From Chloroflexota bacterium (lineage in GTDB: Bacteria > Chloroflexota > Anaerolineae > Anaerolineales > UBA11579), in the NCBI GenBank assembly GCA_016191875.1, contig JACPVG010000032.1, positions 60,624 to 124,623 on the forward strand: a stretch of DNA of 64,000 nucleotides. The letters are read 5' to 3'. Below, one piece after another: positions 34,301 through 42,425 of the stretch. The translations under genes and the position numbers were made by a program. Below the pieces are notes generated by a model. The model ran no database searches. It worked only from the letters and a program-made list of their open reading frames with translations, and was not told the DNA's origin. Each line of letters begins with the position of its first letter. Position 1 is the stretch's first letter.

Positions 34301-35140
34301 GGCGCCCACCTGGTTCTGGATCGCATTGAGCAGTGAATCAAGTTCCAGCGAGTAGCGCATCATCTCGCTGATCTGGCTCAGGGCGGTCAGGTCCTGTTGG
34401 CGGCGTTCCAGGTGGGCGCGCGTGGCATTCGACTCATTGAGCAGGATGGTCAGCACAGTCGGGATGCCTGCCAGGAACACCAGGCTCGCCAGCCCCAGCG
34501 ACGGATAGGACAGCGCCGCCGCGACGACGAATGGGATTGGCAGCGCTTCTACCGACGCCAGACTCGCCAGGTCGGCCTGCGGGTTGCGAATGGGCGGGCG
34601 CAGGCCCAGGGCATATTCCGGCAGGAGCAGCGCCGCGTGCAGCAGGCCGTACACCACGCTGAACCGCAGCCCGGCCAGCGCCCCAAGCGCCGGGATGGCC
34701 CCGGCCAGGTTGTTCCAATCGGCCAGCCAGACTCCCAGGCCCAGCGGCAGAAGCAGCCGCCCGGCTTCGTAGGCGTGCCCGGTCAGCGAGCGTGTCGTCA
34801 GGTTGTAACGCCCAAGTTCGCGCCGGTTCGCCAGCCAGCGGCCTGCTACCGCCGCCGCCGCGACCGCTCCCAGCGCGGCCAGGGCGGCCGCCAGCGGTCC
34901 GTACAGCACCGCCGTGCCCAACACGGTGGCATGAGCGAGGCTCCAGGTGGATTGCACATAGGATAATGGGAAGAGGTGCAGCAGGCAGATAAAGAAAGCC
35001 AGGAACGCCAGAGGTAGCCAGAAACTGGAGGGCAGCGCCTGGTCGTTGCCGAACAGAACAACCGTCACCGCGCTCCCCAGGATGACAAGCATCTTCCAGA
35101 AACGCTGCTGCGGGGTCGAACCAGCCGATCCGTCTTCCAT
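31337..35140 (-). CDS. Multi-GAF/PAS membrane-anchored sensor histidine kinase
   Basis: A 1267-residue kinase. The N-terminal 220 residues are a membrane region of about eight hydrophobic helices. Then follow GAF-like domains at about 255-400, 430-575, 595-745 and 760-920, a PAS domain at about 925-1030 and the kinase core. The H-box ETLVHDLRSPIGTAQTTLEL carries the phospho-histidine. The ATPase domain has N-box LTNLLDNALKFTPDGG, G1 VADSGPGVPPEF and G2 GTGLGLTFCQLAIEAHGG. The four GAFs in one protein suggest integration of several small-molecule or light-type signals; no ligand residue can be named. Its start is 12 bases after the stop of the TPR gene; no response regulator is adjacent. Confidence 0.92.
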   Translation of the reverse strand: MEDGSAGSTPQQRFWKMLVILGSAVTVVLFGNDQALPSSFWLPLAFLAFFICLLHLFPLSYVQSTWSLAHATVLGTAVLYGPLAAALAALGAVAAAAVAGRWLANRRELGRYNLTTRSLTGHAYEAGRLLLPLGLGVWLADWNNLAGAIPALGALAGLRFSVVYGLLHAALLLPEYALGLRPPIRNPQADLASLASVEALPIPFVVAAALSYPSLGLASLVFLAGIPTVLTILLNESNATRAHLERRQQDLTALSQISEMMRYSLELDSLLNAIQNQVGALMEVDNFYVALYDEPTGWLRYPRAVKRGELQEWPARPLLDRLTDRVVRERKPILLAQEAFKEMATLGVPVGDELIHAWLGVPLATPNRTLGCLAVYSLQPGAAFTLEDQKLLATLASQVSVALMNALLLEETQNRARQLEALNATSTVISASLNLNEVFAQITQAVSRVSRGQRSAVYLLSADGKALELAQAHGLSPAFQARHRNLTPSGGLSRALQTGQPALQRDLRTETQPDEYLRDLFAEGIHAFADLPLTAPEGRLGTLTVFYNEPQLFPPDETELLATFASQAALAVANARQYALTDQALASRSEQLRMLEIIGRQNSAALHSDDLFNLLLEYAIDFTDSPWGALIVHDPAEDRFEVKAQRGYRLENSHISGLQGIAGRVARTHQAEIVDDVSRDPDFLDLTGGETASQMTVPIIHEDRLLGIILLESPVPEEYTQSELGFVNQLADQAALAVLNADLHDQARRRLHEQAALNMMSNRLAGMQDLERVVDAIVQTISAALESHLAGIYLWDAVSERYLLQGQMMRSETKAGQLPGAIAPAQLALQPVQRLATGGLTVGHEQTAVAAALTLCAECQGLVLPLNQGEQTVGLVLAHVPAGWKIAADDLSLPRLMASQGALALQNARLFSDVRQGRDRLQAVLDAVGEGVLMVSAGGEISLANHPVEQLTGLRIEHLNGLRLTELPNDALEAFGFDAEDARRLLESGRGAVPKHNYSHHQRFLERTSAPVWGAGDETIGWVFVIRDVTEEHQINQARELITETLVHDLRSPIGTAQTTLELLRDASPEGEMDALTSQSLDIAERSLERVQTLITSLLDISRLEAGIMDLRLESTPLLPMVNDVLAELEGQAAEHDITIACRVPKNLPRLRMDTMLIRRVLTNLLDNALKFTPDGGRIEVSASKQPDGRTVACSVADSGPGVPPEFREEIFKRFGQIPGRRGRRRGTGLGLTFCQLAIEAHGGRIWVTAQPDGLGAVFTFTLPLAD

Positions 35141-35152
35141 TTCAGGCCTGGT

Positions 35153-36988
35153 TCAGGGGGTTGGGCTGGGCGTGGCGCTGGCTGGCGTCCCGCCAGGCTC
35201 CGGCGTTCCACTGCCCGGCAGCGGTGTGGGGGTCCGGGCGCCGACGCTGGTGGCGGTCGCCGTGATCGTCCCGGTGATCACTTTGAGGTTCTCTGCGGCT
35301 GCGGCTGCCCATTCCGGCGGTACCACGTCTTCGGGGAGTTCCAACAGCAGATTCCAGTCGCGTTCGGCCGCACTCCATTCACCGATTTTTTGCAGGGTGG
35401 TGGCGCGCCAGTAATAGAACTCGGCCTTCTGTTCGTCGGTCTGCGCCAGCGGCGCCGCGGCATGGATTACCAAATAGCCGTCGCCGGAATAGCCTGCCTG
35501 ATGCAACACGATGCCAAAGTCCATCTGGATGCGGAAATCGTCCTTGAAGGTTTGGGCCGCGGCGCGCAGGTCGCGTATCGCGCTGGCGTAATCGCCAATG
35601 GTCGCATAGGCCAGGCCGCGCAGGTGATAGGTGCGGTATTGGGTGCGGTCGAGTTGCAGGACGTACTCATACACCCGGATGGCGTTCTCCGGATAGCCGC
35701 CCTCCTGTTGGGCGCGCCCCAGCTGCAGCCAGGCGGCCGTATTGTCCCCATGGAAGTACAGGTAGGTCTGGATCGGCCCGATGGCCTCGGCTGGGCGGCC
35801 GTTCGCCACCAGCGCCTGGCCGAGCGTCAGGTAGTTGTCCAGCAGGGTGAAGTCGAGGCTGCTGGCGGTCTGGGCGGCTTCCAGGGCGGCCGCCTCGTCG
35901 CCCAGCTCTAGTTGCGCCCTGGCGATCAGATGGAATGCCAGCGGGCTATCCGGTCGCAGGTTGAGGGCGGCCTGGGCGTCTTCCAACGCGCTCTCAGCGT
36001 CGCCCCGTTCAAGCCGGTACTCGGCGCGCGCCAGAAAGCCTTCCGCGAATTCCGGGCTGAGGTCGATCGCCCGGTCGATGTCGTCCTCGATATTGGCTTC
36101 CGGATTGATGGCCAGGTCAGCCTGGGCGCGCCCCAGGTAGGCGGGCCCAAACCGGCTGTCCAGGGCGATGACGCGGTTGAACTCGTTCTTCGCCCCGCGG
36201 TAATCGCCCTTTCCCATCAGGATCAGGCCGCGATAATAGATTCCGTCGGTCGATTCGGGGTTGTTTTGCAGGAACTGGTCGAGGAACGACAGGGCCTGGT
36301 CGTAGTTGCCGCGTCCCAGATTGGTCAGAGCCGTTCGGAACGACTCATCCGAAGGATGCGGCGTATCCACGTAACGGGCGGTGGGCGTGTAGGTGGCCTG
36401 CAGCAGCAGGGCCAGCGGCGTGGGGCCGTCCACCACGGGCGTTGAGGCTGCCGAGGCCTGTTCCGTGGCGTCCAGCGTCGCCGAAGCCGATGCGGCGAAG
36501 AGCGGGCGCGGCGTGGAAGTCGGGCCGAGGTTGGCGAACTGGCTGGCCGCCCTCCGCCGCGCCCCGACAATCCCAAACACAACCAGCCCCGTCACCGCAA
36601 GCCCGATTACCGCCAACAGCGCCAGTCGTCCAATCGGTATCCGCGTGCGTTCCTTCCCCTCCCCCTCGCCATCCATGCCCGCCAGGGTCCCCACCTCCCA
36701 CTCGCGGCTGCGCTGCGGCCGCACCGGGGTCACGCTTTCATCCGGCGGAGCCGCCCCCAGCATCACCAGGCCACGCCGGGCGGCTTCGTTGTTCGGGTCG
36801 AGCTTGAGCGCACTTTCCAGGCAGTAGATGCGTTCTTTTTCGCTCTCCACCACCGCGCTCATGTACAGCCACAGATTGGGGTCATCCTGCACGGTACGCA
36901 GCAGGCGGGTGAGTAGGTCGCGCGCCCGCCCGCGCTGCCCGCTGCGAATCGCTTCAATGGCTTCCTGGAACATACGCTCGTCGGCCAT
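35153..36988 (-). CDS. Membrane-anchored TPR-repeat protein
   Basis: A 611-residue protein. A cytoplasmic N-terminal part has a helical TPR-like segment at about 1-75 (AIEAIRSGQRGRARDLLTRL), then one transmembrane helix at about 121-142. After this comes a Thr/Pro-rich spacer, then a long run of tetratricopeptide repeats at about 215-580, such as YYRGLILMGKGDYRGAKNEF and AQADLAINPEAN. The C-terminal end is Thr/Pro-rich. The repeats should lie outside the cytoplasm and act as a scaffold. The ATG at 36988 lies 9 bases after a TACACT box, close to a leaderless arrangement. The multi-GAF kinase gene follows after 12 bases, so the two proteins may work together. Confidence 0.85.
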   Translation of the reverse strand: MADERMFQEAIEAIRSGQRGRARDLLTRLLRTVQDDPNLWLYMSAVVESEKERIYCLESALKLDPNNEAARRGLVMLGAAPPDESVTPVRPQRSREWEVGTLAGMDGEGEGKERTRIPIGRLALLAVIGLAVTGLVVFGIVGARRRAASQFANLGPTSTPRPLFAASASATLDATEQASAASTPVVDGPTPLALLLQATYTPTARYVDTPHPSDESFRTALTNLGRGNYDQALSFLDQFLQNNPESTDGIYYRGLILMGKGDYRGAKNEFNRVIALDSRFGPAYLGRAQADLAINPEANIEDDIDRAIDLSPEFAEGFLARAEYRLERGDAESALEDAQAALNLRPDSPLAFHLIARAQLELGDEAAALEAAQTASSLDFTLLDNYLTLGQALVANGRPAEAIGPIQTYLYFHGDNTAAWLQLGRAQQEGGYPENAIRVYEYVLQLDRTQYRTYHLRGLAYATIGDYASAIRDLRAAAQTFKDDFRIQMDFGIVLHQAGYSGDGYLVIHAAAPLAQTDEQKAEFYYWRATTLQKIGEWSAAERDWNLLLELPEDVVPPEWAAAAAENLKVITGTITATATSVGARTPTPLPGSGTPEPGGTPASATPSPTP

Positions 36989-36997
36989 ATGGTTAGC

Positions 36998-37052
36998 AGT
37001 GTAGCACATGGGCAGGTGGGCGGCAAGTTATCCGGGCTGGCGCTGGTATAAT
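36998..37052. promoter_or_regulatory. Divergent promoters of the TPR and LysM genes
   Basis: On the minus strand TTGCCG, 17 bases, TACACT (36998-37003) points to the TPR gene start at 36988. On the plus strand TATAAT at 37047-37052 lies 6 bases before the GTG start at 37059. The two promoters share about 50 bases, so the two genes may be co-regulated, and both messages would have almost no leader. Confidence 0.6.
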
Positions 37053-37058
37053 GCCGCC

Positions 37059-38030
37059 GTGTTCGCGCACAGAGCCCCCCTCGGGGTCATTTGGGCGGTC
37101 CTGGGGCTGGCCGCTGCCGCTTGCGCCCCCACCGCTGATTCGGCGGAACCGTCACCGACGCCAGTTCTTCTCACCCCTTACGTTGCTGCATCTGCCACCC
37201 AACCCGCGGCAACGCCGATTCCGGGTGCGCCCGGCCAGACGCCGCCTGTTCCTCCCACCTCCACACCATTTGTCTATACAGTCAAAGAAGGCGATACGCT
37301 GTTGGGCATCGCCGCGCGTTTCGGTCTGACCCTGGCACAGCTTCAGGCCGCCAACCCCACCGTTGACCCGCGTTTCCTCTCAGTGAACACCGCCCTTATC
37401 ATTCCGCTTAACGGCGAAACCCCGGTTTCGGCGCTGCCATCCCCCACGCCTGCCGCTCTCGAGGTCGGCGCGCTGCAATGCCTGGCGAGCGCCGACGGCG
37501 GGCTGGCGTGCTTCGCTCTGGCGGGCAATCCCGGCCCCGGCGGCCTGGAAAACGTCGCCGCACAGGTCAGTCTGCTGGACGAAAGCGGAAGCGCCCTGGC
37601 CGTCGAGACGGCCCTCCTGCCCCTCAATCTCCTGCCCGCGGGCCAGAGTCTTCCGCTGGCGGCCTTCTTTGCTCCGCCTCTGCCCGGTTGGTCGCGCGCC
37701 GAGATTCGGGTGCTCTCAGCCCTCCCTGCGCTGGAACTTGAAGAACGCTATCTGCCTGTGGAGTTGGCAGCCGGGGAGTTCGACATCGCGCCAGACGGAT
37801 TGTCTGCCGCCGTGAGCGGGGCGCTGGAATTGGCGGATGGCACAGGGCCGGCCGGGCACGTCTGGGTGGCGGCAGTGGCGTTGGATGCAGCCGGTCAGGT
37901 GGTCGGCATCCGCCGCTGGGAAAGCGCCGCGCCGCTGGCCGCCGGAGAGATTCTGGATTTCGAGTTCAGTCTCTATAGCCTCGGCGGGCGCATCGCCAGC
38001 GTGATGCTGTTCGCTGAAGCCCAGCCCTAA
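37059..38030 (+). CDS. LysM-domain lipoprotein
   Basis: A 323-residue lipoprotein. The signal peptide ends in a lipobox with C22 (VLGLAAAAC). A Thr/Pro-rich linker leads to one LysM domain at about 73-118 (YTVKEGDTLLGIAARFGLTL, then ANPTVDPRFLSVNTALIIPL), which binds peptidoglycan or chitin-type glycans. The remaining 200 residues form a beta-rich part without a recognised motif. The GTG at 37059 is chosen because it follows TATAAT by 6 bases and starts the signal peptide; an earlier in-frame ATG at 37008 is upstream of the -10 box. It ends overlapping thrB by 4 bases tail-to-tail. Confidence 0.85.
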   Translation: MFAHRAPLGVIWAVLGLAAAACAPTADSAEPSPTPVLLTPYVAASATQPAATPIPGAPGQTPPVPPTSTPFVYTVKEGDTLLGIAARFGLTLAQLQAANPTVDPRFLSVNTALIIPLNGETPVSALPSPTPAALEVGALQCLASADGGLACFALAGNPGPGGLENVAAQVSLLDESGSALAVETALLPLNLLPAGQSLPLAAFFAPPLPGWSRAEIRVLSALPALELEERYLPVELAAGEFDIAPDGLSAAVSGALELADGTGPAGHVWVAAVALDAAGQVVGIRRWESAAPLAAGEILDFEFSLYSLGGRIASVMLFAEAQP

Positions 38031-38938
38031 TTTTCACTCACCCCTGCGCCGCCGGCGCTCGTGTGCAGCATCATCGTCCGCGCCGCATACCCGGCCTCCT
38101 CAAATGCCGACCGCATCGCCTCGGCCACAGCCTGCGGGGCTTCACGCGCGAAGGCGATCAGTCCCGGCCCGGCCCCGGAAAGCGCCGCCGGCGCGCCCAG
38201 CTTCCGGGCCGCTTCCAGCGCCTCTGCCGCGCCCGGGATGAGCGGCAGGCGGTAAGGCTGGTGCAGACTGTCTTCCAGGGCTTCGGCCAGCAGCCCCAGG
38301 TCGTTGTCACGCAGCGCTTCCACCACCAGGGCGGCGCGCCCCAGATTGGCGACAGCAGCCGGGCGCGGGTACACCTCCGGCAGCGCCCGGCGCGCCCTGG
38401 CGGTTGACAACTGGATGTCGGGGATGGCGACCACCACCGGCAGGTCGGGCGCAGCCACCCTGCGGAAGATGAGGCCGCTGCGGCCCTGCGCGGAGAGGGT
38501 CAGCCCGCCCAGCACGGCCGCTGCCGCGTTATCGGCGTGGCCCTCCATGTCAGCCGCCAGGGTAATGACCTGCCGGCGCTCGAACACGCCGCCAAGCAGG
38601 GTATTGGCGACCAGGATGCCCGTGAGCGCCGCGGCCGCGCTGCTGCCCAGCCCGGCCCCCAGCGGAATGCGGTTCAGGCAACGGATGTGCAACCCGGCCG
38701 GCGGGCGCTGCCCGGCCGCCTTGAAGGTACCCGCGAACGCCGCATAGATGCGGTTGGTCTTGTCCGCAGGCAGGCTGCCCCGGCCTTCGCCCTCGATCTC
38801 CAGCCTGAAACGCGCTCCACCGGTATCGAAAACGGTCTCGTTCCACAGATTGAGCGCCAACCCGAGGGCATCGAAGCCGGGGCCGAGGTTGGCGCTGGTG
38901 GCCGGGACGACAACGCGCAAGGCTCTGGCTGGCGGCAT
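38027..38938 (-). CDS. thrB: Homoserine kinase
   Basis: A 303-residue GHMP-family kinase that phosphorylates L-homoserine for threonine synthesis. The amino end has VVVPATSANLGPGFDALGLA, the ATP-binding GHMP loop is RIPLGAGLGSSAAAALTG at about 84, and the C-terminal part has LGAPAALSGAGPGLIAFARE. The ATG at 38938 begins 6 bases after the phosphatase stop; the frame extends to 39007 inside that gene but does not resemble the family there. No other threonine gene is adjacent. The gene ends 4 bases inside the convergent LysM gene. Confidence 0.93.
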   Translation of the reverse strand: MPPARALRVVVPATSANLGPGFDALGLALNLWNETVFDTGGARFRLEIEGEGRGSLPADKTNRIYAAFAGTFKAAGQRPPAGLHIRCLNRIPLGAGLGSSAAAALTGILVANTLLGGVFERRQVITLAADMEGHADNAAAAVLGGLTLSAQGRSGLIFRRVAAPDLPVVVAIPDIQLSTARARRALPEVYPRPAAVANLGRAALVVEALRDNDLGLLAEALEDSLHQPYRLPLIPGAAEALEAARKLGAPAALSGAGPGLIAFAREAPQAVAEAMRSAFEEAGYAARTMMLHTSAGGAGVSEN

Positions 38939-38943
38939 CCGGC

Positions 38944-40656
38944 CTACACCGTGTGCGGTTCCTCGGAGACGACCACATCTCCGTTCTTGTCGCGGTACTC
39001 GATCCATACCCTCACGCCATCGGCGTCCCGCTGTACACGCACAATGCCGACATTAATCTTCCAGACGGGCGGAACGAGATTGACCAGCCGGTACAACACC
39101 CGGTTGTGGTAGGTGATCTGGTCGCCAGAGACGCGCCGGACGTTGGATTGGAAGTAGAGATAGGAAAGCGCCTGGAATGGCCGGTAGAGCAGGCGGCTGA
39201 TGAGCGCCGCCCCCATCGGGCGCTCCCTGCCGCGATGGAAGATAACCGCCAGCAGGCGGCGCATGCCTTCGCCCAGCGCCGCCCCCACCAGCGCGCCGAT
39301 GAGCGTATTCGCAATCCCCTGAATGACCACCGCCAGCACCCTCAGCAAACCCGGCAGCGGCGCGGTTTCCAGGAAGGCGATCCACCAGCCGAAGAACACC
39401 CCCAGGACGGCGCCCAGAAAAGCCCCGGCCAAAGCGTTGATGGCGGCTGGCGTCTCGCGCGGCAGGATCTCATAGGACTGCGCCAGCGGCGATGAGGTGT
39501 AAGAGTACACATCCGGCCCGCTCTCGACTGCCTCGAAGCGCACACTCTGCCCGATATGCACATCGCCGCTCAGCACGTGTACACCCGTGATGTTCTTCTG
39601 CTGGATGAAGCGGAACACTTCGCCCCGTTCCTCGCGGTAGCCCGGCCATTGGTCGCCCATGCTGATATGGTGCAGGCGCACCATCCACTCCGGAATCGCC
39701 ATGTAGGTGAGCGGCACGGACGAAACGATGAACTTGACCGCAAATCGATCGTTGTTCTCTTCCAGCCACTTGAACAGCGCCGTCCGCTGGTCATTGGATA
39801 GCAGTGTGGGAAAGGGCACCGCATGCGGGTTGCGCAATGTGCGGCAATCCAGCACGAAGAATCCGATATCGCCATAGTTGAACGAGTAATAATACTGCGG
39901 CGGCCCCAGGCGGTGGCGGGCATCGTAGTCCGGGTTGTGGCTGTCTTGGTATTCATCGTAGACCTGGCAGGCCGTGCCGAACAGATCTGAGTCGGTGCGT
40001 TCCGAAGGGATGTTGCCCCAGTTGTCCCAGAATTCGTGGTCGTCGAAGATCATGAAGTTGGGGATGCTGGCTGTGAAACGCCGGAAATTCGGCCACTGCC
40101 AGGTATAGCGATAGGCCTCCCGATACAGGGCCGTCAGGTCGCCGACCGGCTGGGCGTGCGCCAGTTTCGCCCGCACGTTGTGGAAGTATTCGTCCACGTA
40201 CACGTTGTCGCCGATCATCAGGAACAGCCGCAGGTCGAGCGACGCCGCATGCCGGCTCAGGCCGCTGAACACCTCGTCGCCGTATTCCCAGGGGATGAAG
40301 CACGAACCGAACGCAAAATTCAGCGATTCGACTTTCTGGTCAGTGGTCGGGAACGTACGGAAGGAAGGGAACCCTCCGCCGTTTTCCGGGGTTGCCGGCT
40401 GTCCGTTAAGCAGGACGGCATAGTAGTAGCGCGTATCGGGTGCCAGCCCTTCCAGGCGCGCCGTCCCGGTTCCATCCTGCGCCAGCAGCAGGTTGGCCGT
40501 AGCCCGCTGGCGAGCGCTGAAAGGCAGACGCGCCGGGTCCACATCCGCAGCCACTTCCAACGTGCAATCGGCGCGCGCCCGCGCCCATAGCGCCGCGCTC
40601 CTGTCCGTAACGGCGCCGACCAGCGGCCCGTGGGTGAGCAATGCGCTGGTCGTCAT
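38944..40656 (-). CDS. phoD: PhoD-like alkaline phosphatase with an internal membrane-type insertion
   Basis: A 570-residue metal-dependent phosphatase/phosphodiesterase of the PhoD type. A beta-sandwich N-terminal domain (GAVTDRSAALWARARADCTL, LAPDTRYYYAVLLNG) precedes the catalytic part: FGSCFIPWEYGDEVFSG, MIGDNVYVDEYFHN, IFDDHEFWDNWGN and HVLSGDVHIGQSV give the usual metal ligands. At about 405-475 two hydrophobic, Gly/Ala-rich helices are inserted (AFLGAVLGVFFGWWIAFLE and IANTLIGALVGAALGEG), then a C-terminal beta region follows to the end. No Tat or Sec signal peptide is seen at the ATG used (40656), which is odd for this family; a short leader ORF precedes it. Confidence 0.85.
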   Translation of the reverse strand: MTTSALLTHGPLVGAVTDRSAALWARARADCTLEVAADVDPARLPFSARQRATANLLLAQDGTGTARLEGLAPDTRYYYAVLLNGQPATPENGGGFPSFRTFPTTDQKVESLNFAFGSCFIPWEYGDEVFSGLSRHAASLDLRLFLMIGDNVYVDEYFHNVRAKLAHAQPVGDLTALYREAYRYTWQWPNFRRFTASIPNFMIFDDHEFWDNWGNIPSERTDSDLFGTACQVYDEYQDSHNPDYDARHRLGPPQYYYSFNYGDIGFFVLDCRTLRNPHAVPFPTLLSNDQRTALFKWLEENNDRFAVKFIVSSVPLTYMAIPEWMVRLHHISMGDQWPGYREERGEVFRFIQQKNITGVHVLSGDVHIGQSVRFEAVESGPDVYSYTSSPLAQSYEILPRETPAAINALAGAFLGAVLGVFFGWWIAFLETAPLPGLLRVLAVVIQGIANTLIGALVGAALGEGMRRLLAVIFHRGRERPMGAALISRLLYRPFQALSYLYFQSNVRRVSGDQITYHNRVLYRLVNLVPPVWKINVGIVRVQRDADGVRVWIEYRDKNGDVVVSEEPHTV

Positions 40657-40724
40657 CGCTGAAACACAAAGCCCAGGCAGCGATGGTGTCGTATCGAAGT
40701 TTTCGATGGTGGTAATGGGTTCAT
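40653..40724 (-). CDS. Possible 23-residue leader peptide before phoD
   Basis: An ATG at 40724, with an ideal GAGGAGG 7 bases upstream, opens a 23-codon frame (MNPLPPSKTSIRHHRCLGFV and three more residues). Its TGA overlaps the phoD ATG as ATGA. The phoD start itself has no good ribosome binding site. This fits translational coupling through a short leader peptide. No homology is expected for such a short frame, and expression is inferred. An alternative is a frameshift that separated the real N-terminus of PhoD. Confidence 0.4.
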   Translation of the reverse strand: MNPLPPSKTSIRHHRCLGFVFQR

Positions 40725-40742
40725 GCGCGCCTCCTCGACAGC

Positions 40743-40748
40743 ATTATA
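40743..40748 (-). promoter_or_regulatory. -10 box of the leader peptide/phoD transcript
   Basis: TATAAT on the minus strand, 18 bases before the leader peptide ATG at 40724. The -35 is not clear. Confidence 0.4.
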
Positions 40749-40749
40749 C

Positions 40750-40788
40750 CCATCCAGGCGCGCCGGGGGCTTTGCCTCGCCTGGATGG
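40750..40788. repeat. 11-base inverted repeat in the phoD upstream region
   Basis: CCATCCAGGCG (40750-40760) and CGCCTGGATGG (40778-40788) form a perfect inverted repeat with a 17-base loop, immediately upstream of the -10 box. It could be an operator or a dispersed palindrome. The rest of 40789-40990 shows no gene and becomes AT-rich towards 41050. Confidence 0.5.
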
Positions 40789-40997
40789 CGCTCAGGCCCG
40801 GGGTGCGATTCAGAGCGCTACGGGCGGGCTGGCCCTTGCCTCACCCCGTCCCACTGCGCTCGCCTCCTTTCCGTGAATTGCGCAGGAATTCGGAAGGGGG
40901 GAATCAGGGTGAAGCAGTCTGGAGACCGCTCTTGGGTCAGATTCATGAGAAATTCTTAAGAATTTTGAAAATATATTTAGAAATTTGAACTTTATCA

Positions 40998-41025
40998 TTG
41001 ACAATTGTAACAATCTTTATATAAT
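40998..41025 (+). promoter_or_regulatory. Consensus promoter of the MFS exporter pair
   Basis: TTGACA (40998-41003), 16 bases, TATAAT (41020-41025): both boxes match the sigma-70 consensus exactly. The flanking 40960-41050 is very AT-rich, unlike the surrounding DNA, as in a strong promoter with UP-type sequence. The leader to the ATG at 41088 is about 55 bases. Confidence 0.85.
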
Positions 41026-41087
41026 TCTATAAAAATAAGAGCGAGAATTGAATTTCCAAGCTCGTTGCCCTTTTCTGAGGAGAGCAC

Positions 41088-42389
41088 ATGGCAACACAGT
41101 TCAGCATCGCCGATAACCGCCCCTGGAAACGCCCCTACTTCACGCTGTGGGGCGGGCAGGCCGTCTCCCAACTGGGCAGCCGGTTGGTGGGCTTTGCGCT
41201 GGTCTGGTACCTGACGGTGCAGACCGGCTCGGCCAGCGTTCTGGCGGGCGCCACGCTGGTCACCATGCTGCCCGAATTGCTGCTCGGCCCGGTCATCGGC
41301 GCGCTGGTGGACCGCTGGAACCGTCGCCGCATTATGCTGGTCGGCGACACGCTGGTCGCGCTGGCGACCTTGTTACTGGCCGTGCTGTTCGCGCTGGGCG
41401 TAGTGGAAGTCTGGCACATCTACGCTATCATGATGGTACGTTCGCTGGGCGGCGGCTTTCAGGGTAATGCCACCGCCGCTTCTGCTTCGCTGATGGTGCC
41501 GCGCGAGGAGCTCAGCCGCGTTCAGGGCCTCAACCAGATGCTGATGGGCATCCTGGGCGTGGTGGCCGCGCCGCTTGGCGCACTGCTCTACGAGACCCTG
41601 CCATTGCAGAGCATTCTGGCGATTGACGTGTTCACCGCCCTGTTCGCCATCGTGCCGCTGTTCTGGATCGCCATCCCGCAACCTGAACGCAAGGAGGCCG
41701 CCACGGGGGAGAAGAGCAGCCTGTGGAGCGAATTGGTCGATGGCGTGCGCTACGTGCGCGGTTTCACCGGCCTGCTCATCATCCTCGTGATGGCCAGTCT
41801 GATCAACTTTACCCTTAACCCGGCCTCCTCGCTGCTGCCGCTGCTCATTCAGGGGCATTTCGGCAAGGGCGCACTGGAGCTTGGCTACGTCGAGGCCGCT
41901 TTCGGCGTCGGCATCATCGCCGGCGGCCTGCTGCTCAGCGTATGGGGCGGCTTCAGGAAGAAGATACTCACCATCTTGCTCGGACTCGTCGGCTTGGGGT
42001 TGGGCTTCTCTTCGATGGGCCTGTTCCCCGCCGACGGTTACTGGCTGATGGTGGGCGCGGCGGTGTTCTCGGCGCTGATGCTGCCGTTGGTGAACGGCTC
42101 ACTGTTCGCGGTGATGCAGAGCACGGTGGCTCCGGAGATGCAGGGGCGCGTGTTCACCCTTGTCGGCACTATCTCGATGGCGATGTCTCCGCTTGGCCTG
42201 GCAATTGCCGGTCCGCTGTCGGATACCCTTGGCATCCAGACCTGGTATTGGGTGGGCGGCCTCGTGTGCGTCGCGATGGGCGTGCTGGGTTTCGCCATCC
42301 CGGCGGTGATGAACCTTGAAGAAGATTCGGCCCGGGCGGGCGGGGCGGGCGGCGCAGTCCTCCCCGCGCATCCGGTCATGCCGGAGTGA
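41088..42389 (+). CDS. MFS exporter (DHA3-like drug/siderophore efflux family)
   Basis: A 433-residue transporter with about 12 hydrophobic helices. The amino end FTLWGGQAVSQLGSRLVGFA and the cytoplasmic loop DRWNRRRIMLVGDTLVALA (the DRxxRR-type motif between helices 2 and 3) are typical of MFS members related to macrolide and enterobactin exporters. The helices have the gene-duplicated 6+6 arrangement. Substrate is unknown. The ATG has GAGGAGAG upstream. It is the first gene of a two-gene operon from the consensus promoter at 40998-41025; the second MFS gene follows after 36 bases. Confidence 0.88.
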   Translation: MATQFSIADNRPWKRPYFTLWGGQAVSQLGSRLVGFALVWYLTVQTGSASVLAGATLVTMLPELLLGPVIGALVDRWNRRRIMLVGDTLVALATLLLAVLFALGVVEVWHIYAIMMVRSLGGGFQGNATAASASLMVPREELSRVQGLNQMLMGILGVVAAPLGALLYETLPLQSILAIDVFTALFAIVPLFWIAIPQPERKEAATGEKSSLWSELVDGVRYVRGFTGLLIILVMASLINFTLNPASSLLPLLIQGHFGKGALELGYVEAAFGVGIIAGGLLLSVWGGFRKKILTILLGLVGLGLGFSSMGLFPADGYWLMVGAAVFSALMLPLVNGSLFAVMQSTVAPEMQGRVFTLVGTISMAMSPLGLAIAGPLSDTLGIQTWYWVGGLVCVAMGVLGFAIPAVMNLEEDSARAGGAGGAVLPAHPVMPE

Positions 42390-42425
42390 TCCGGCCCTTG
42401 CATTTCTCGAGCTCAGGAGATTTCC

